Source: an uncultured Alphaproteobacteria bacterium
GTDB lineage: Bacteria; Pseudomonadota; Alphaproteobacteria; RF32; CAG-239
Direction: 5' to 3'
Length of the DNA: 7,306 bases
Assembly: GCA_944391355.1 (NCBI GenBank)
Contig: CALXTG010000005.1
Coordinates: 1-7,306 of the forward strand
Shown: piece by piece, positions 5,488 through 7,306 of the stretch
How positions within the stretch are numbered: the stretch's first letter is position 1
Layout: the number at the start of each line of letters is the position of its first letter
The notes under the pieces: generated by a model
What the model was told of the DNA's origin: nothing
The model's input: the letters and a program-made list of their open reading frames with translations, nothing else
Databases searched by the model: none
Position numbers and translations under genes: made by a program

Positions 5488-6144
5488 ATGTCCATTTCAT
5501 CCGTTTCGGCGGCACAAATGTTGAGGCGGCAGATTTTTGCAGCGCCCCGTTCTCCGTCTTCAGCCGAAAGTTTCGTTGCGGCTTCGGACGCTTATCAGCT
5601 TGATTTGTCCGAACAGGCTTTGGCTTATTTGGACGGCAGCCGCCCGTTATCGGCCGTCGGCAGTTCTCCTTTGAACGGCCTGAATAATACCGGAGAAACT
5701 TTTGCCGAAAAAAATGAGCGTTTGCAGAAGGAACTGCAGCGTATTTTATTGTCACGCAATATCAACATCAGCGGCAAGATGGATTTTTCGTTGGACAGTT
5801 CCGGCCGTTTGACCGTCAGCGGGGATCACCCGGACAAAGAACATATAGAAGCGATCCTGAACGACAGTTCGGCCGGGCGTTTTGCCTCTGAGATGAAAGG
5901 CCTGCTTAATGAAGCCGCAGACAAGGCGCAAAGCGAAGTCAGCGAAAAATATAAAATTGCGCTTGAAGATGATGACGATGAGGATGATAAGAAAAAAGAA
6001 AACGAATATGAAAAACAGCTTCGTCTACAGGCCAGAATGGAGCAGGCTTCGCGGCAGATTACGGCGCTGAGCGGAAATTTCAGTTTTGAGAACGGCAGTT
6101 TTTCATTTCCGGTTCTCGACTTTGCCGCCGGATTTTCCTTTTAG
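5488..6144 (+). CDS. Unrecognised 218-residue protein under a sigma-54 promoter
   Basis: I do not recognise a named family. There is no signal peptide and no membrane segment. The N-terminus is Ser/Ala-rich and leads to YQLDLSEQALAYLDG (36-50), a short motif of the D-x-L-S-x-x-A type. A predicted helix follows at about 73-90 (AEKNERLQKELQRILLSR). A compact segment at 99-118 contains F100-S-L-D, L108-T-V and the motif GDHPDKE. Residues 130-190 are mostly helical and interrupted by an acidic run (ED5ED2, 160-167) and KKK (168-170). The C-terminus is Phe-rich and ends GFSF. The ATG at 5488 is chosen because GAGAGG lies 5 nt upstream and because the in-frame ATG at 5461 lies before the predicted sigma-54 start site. 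It is a single-gene unit closed by a terminator. A flagellar link is suggested by sigma-54 control but not shown. Confidence 0.8.
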   Translation: MSISSVSAAQMLRRQIFAAPRSPSSAESFVAASDAYQLDLSEQALAYLDGSRPLSAVGSSPLNGLNNTGETFAEKNERLQKELQRILLSRNINISGKMDFSLDSSGRLTVSGDHPDKEHIEAILNDSSAGRFASEMKGLLNEAADKAQSEVSEKYKIALEDDDDEDDKKKENEYEKQLRLQARMEQASRQITALSGNFSFENGSFSFPVLDFAAGFSF

Positions 6145-6156
6145 TTTTAAAGGTTG

Positions 6157-6191
6157 AAAGCCCCCGCATATTATAATGCCGGGGGCCTTTT
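6157..6191 (+). terminator. Strong intrinsic terminator
   Basis: Thirteen bases after the stop at 6144 a hairpin forms from GCCCCCG (6160-6166) and CGGGGGC (6180-6186). It is extended across a one-base bulge by CA/TG, with an AT-rich loop of about 8 nt. TTTT (6188-6191) follows, with AAA before the left arm, so it may also work in the opposite direction. It separates the sigma-54 gene from the MBOAT gene. Confidence 0.88.
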
Positions 6192-6200
6192 ACATACCGT

Positions 6201-6230
6201 TTGCATTAAATTTATCGGCATAAATTGCAA
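6201..6230 (+). promoter_or_regulatory. AT-rich imperfect inverted repeat upstream of the MBOAT gene
   Basis: TTGCA (6201-6205) and ATTTAT (6210-6215) pair with ATAAAT (6220-6225) and TGCAA (6226-6230) around a CGGC loop, leaving a 4-nt TTAA bulge on the left side. It lies 68 nt before the MBOAT start in the only non-coding space available for that gene's promoter. It could be an operator or a hairpin near the 5' end of the transcript. No convincing -35/-10 pair was found beside it. Confidence 0.3.
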
Positions 6231-6297
6231 TAATTTCTTTACTTTTTAGTCCCATAAGTTATCTTACCGTGAGATTTAAATAATAGGAAGTTATAAA

Positions 6298-7306
6298 ATG
6301 GTATTTAGTTCACTGGTCTTTCTGTGGCTGTTTCTGCCTTTTACTTTAATAGTCAACTATCTTTTGAAAAATATTCAGGTACGCAATACCTTTTTATTGT
6401 TGATGAGCTTACTCTTCTATGCATGGGGCGAACCTCGCTATGTCGTGCTGATGGTTATCTCGATTCTCATCAACTACACAATCGGTTTGCAGATCGGACG
6501 CAACAATAAACCCAAGTTCTGGGTTGCCGTCGGCGTATTATTCAATTTGTCTTTCCTCGGCTATTTCAAATATATCAATTTCGCGATTGATAATATTAAT
6601 AAAGTTTTAGGCACCGGTTTTGAATTTGAAGACGTTTCACTGCCGATTGGTATTTCTTTCTATACTTTCCAGGCGCTGTCTTATGTTGTCGATGTCTATC
6701 GCGGCCAAGTCAAAGCTCAGGAAAATCCGATAAAAATGGGGCTGTATATTTCCTTCTTCCCGCAGCTGATTGCCGGACCTATCGTTAAATACTATGATAT
6801 TGAAAAACAAATCGACAATCGTAAAGTAACGATTGAGAGTTTTAATGACGGTGTTGTCCGTTTTATTATCGGTCTGTTTAAAAAGGTAATGATTGCCAAT
6901 ATTTTGGGCGGATTCGCCGATCAGATGCTGTCACACCCTGCCGCCGAACTGTCAATTTATGAAACCTGGATCAGTATCTTTGCTTATGCGCTCCAGATTT
7001 ATTATGATTTTTCCGGTTATTCCGACATGGCTATCGGCCTAGGACTTATGTTCGGCTTCCGTTTTCAGGAAAACTTTAACTTTCCCTATATCTCTCAGAC
7101 GATCAAAGAATACTGGCGTCGCTGGCATATTTCTCTGTCAACCTGGTTTAAGGAATATCTGTATATTCCGCTCGGCGGCAACCGCAAAGGGACGGTTCGC
7201 ACTTATGTTAATCTGCTGATCGTTTTTTTCTGTACCGGCTTATGGCACGGGGCAAGCTGGAACTTTGTTATCTGGGGTATGTGGCACGGACTGTTTTTGG
7301 TCTTTG
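6298..7306 (+). CDS. MBOAT family O-acyltransferase, AlgI-like, 3'-partial
   Basis: Polytopic inner-membrane acyltransferase related to AlgI and DltB. Family members move acyl groups, usually acetyl or D-alanyl, across the membrane for transfer to exported polysaccharides or other surface polymers. 336 residues are visible and the frame runs off the right edge; AlgI-like proteins usually have 460-520. Visible features are hydrophobic helices from residue 3 (MVFSSLVFLWLFLPF), LPIGISFYTFQALSYVVDVYRG, the FFPQLIAGPIVKY loop, YYDFSGYSDMAIGLGLMFG, the hallmark YWRRWHISLSTWFKEYLYIP (H277), and GLWHGASWNF with H317, the position of the conserved catalytic histidine. A second histidine, H330, lies in GMWHG. 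AGGAAG (6285-6290) is 7 nt before the ATG. The substrate would be indicated by the missing downstream gene, often an AlgJ/AlgX- or DHHW-type partner. Confidence 0.94.
   Translation, partial: MVFSSLVFLWLFLPFTLIVNYLLKNIQVRNTFLLLMSLLFYAWGEPRYVVLMVISILINYTIGLQIGRNNKPKFWVAVGVLFNLSFLGYFKYINFAIDNINKVLGTGFEFEDVSLPIGISFYTFQALSYVVDVYRGQVKAQENPIKMGLYISFFPQLIAGPIVKYYDIEKQIDNRKVTIESFNDGVVRFIIGLFKKVMIANILGGFADQMLSHPAAELSIYETWISIFAYALQIYYDFSGYSDMAIGLGLMFGFRFQENFNFPYISQTIKEYWRRWHISLSTWFKEYLYIPLGGNRKGTVRTYVNLLIVFFCTGLWHGASWNFVIWGMWHGLFLVF

Noticed and set aside
6216..6229. Second sigma-54-like site CGGCATAAATTGCA before the MBOAT gene
   Set aside because: GG and GC are only 8 nt apart; sigma-54 requires 10.

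Overview
The window looks like chromosomal DNA of a motile alphaproteobacterium, probably close to Rhodospirillales or the gut-associated RF32/'Azospirillum-like' lineages. Three features point there: the Hfq core (RRDGH-Q-L-YKHA-STIMP), the flagellin termini (DNPSSYYTASSLNNRAADL at the N side, NLL-G-L-NFNEDRSS and SLASQASQAVLRLF at the C side), and the hfq-hflX pairing. This placement is inferred from motifs read by eye, not from a database search. No rRNA, tRNA, CRISPR array, insertion sequence or integrase is visible, and no gene-free stretch exceeds 300 bases.

Layout from left to right. (1) 1-1733 (+): most of a flagellin cut by the left edge. About 315 residues of parallel beta-helix-like sequence are inserted between its two N-terminal D1 helices. 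(2) 1734-1830: hfq leader with an 8-bp inverted repeat and a perfect TATAAT placed very close to the start codon. (3) 1831-3365 (+): hfq and hflX, 2 nt apart, with hflX starting at a TTG. (4) 3421-4700 (+): a small lipoprotein and a DUF2156 (phosphatidylglycerol lysyltransferase C-terminal-like) protein sharing one base. (5) 4692-5339 (-): a seven-helix TrhA/haemolysin III family protein whose 3' end overlaps the DUF2156 gene by 9 nt. (6) 5340-5487: divergent intergenic region with a near-consensus sigma-54 promoter facing right. (7) 5488-6144 (+): an unrecognised 218-residue protein, closed by a strong intrinsic terminator. (8) 6298 to the right edge (+): an AlgI-like MBOAT O-acyltransferase, cut by the window end.

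How the pieces may fit. hfq and hflX are ordinary housekeeping genes for RNA chaperoning and ribosome rescue. The lipoprotein, DUF2156, TrhA and MBOAT genes all belong to the cell envelope or surface. The flagellin and the sigma-54-driven gene may belong to motility, since sigma-54 controls many late flagellar genes in alphaproteobacteria; for the 218-residue protein this is only inference. The most unusual item is the flagellin: a minimal D0/D1 alphaproteobacterial flagellin carrying a beta-helix solenoid at a non-canonical insertion point.
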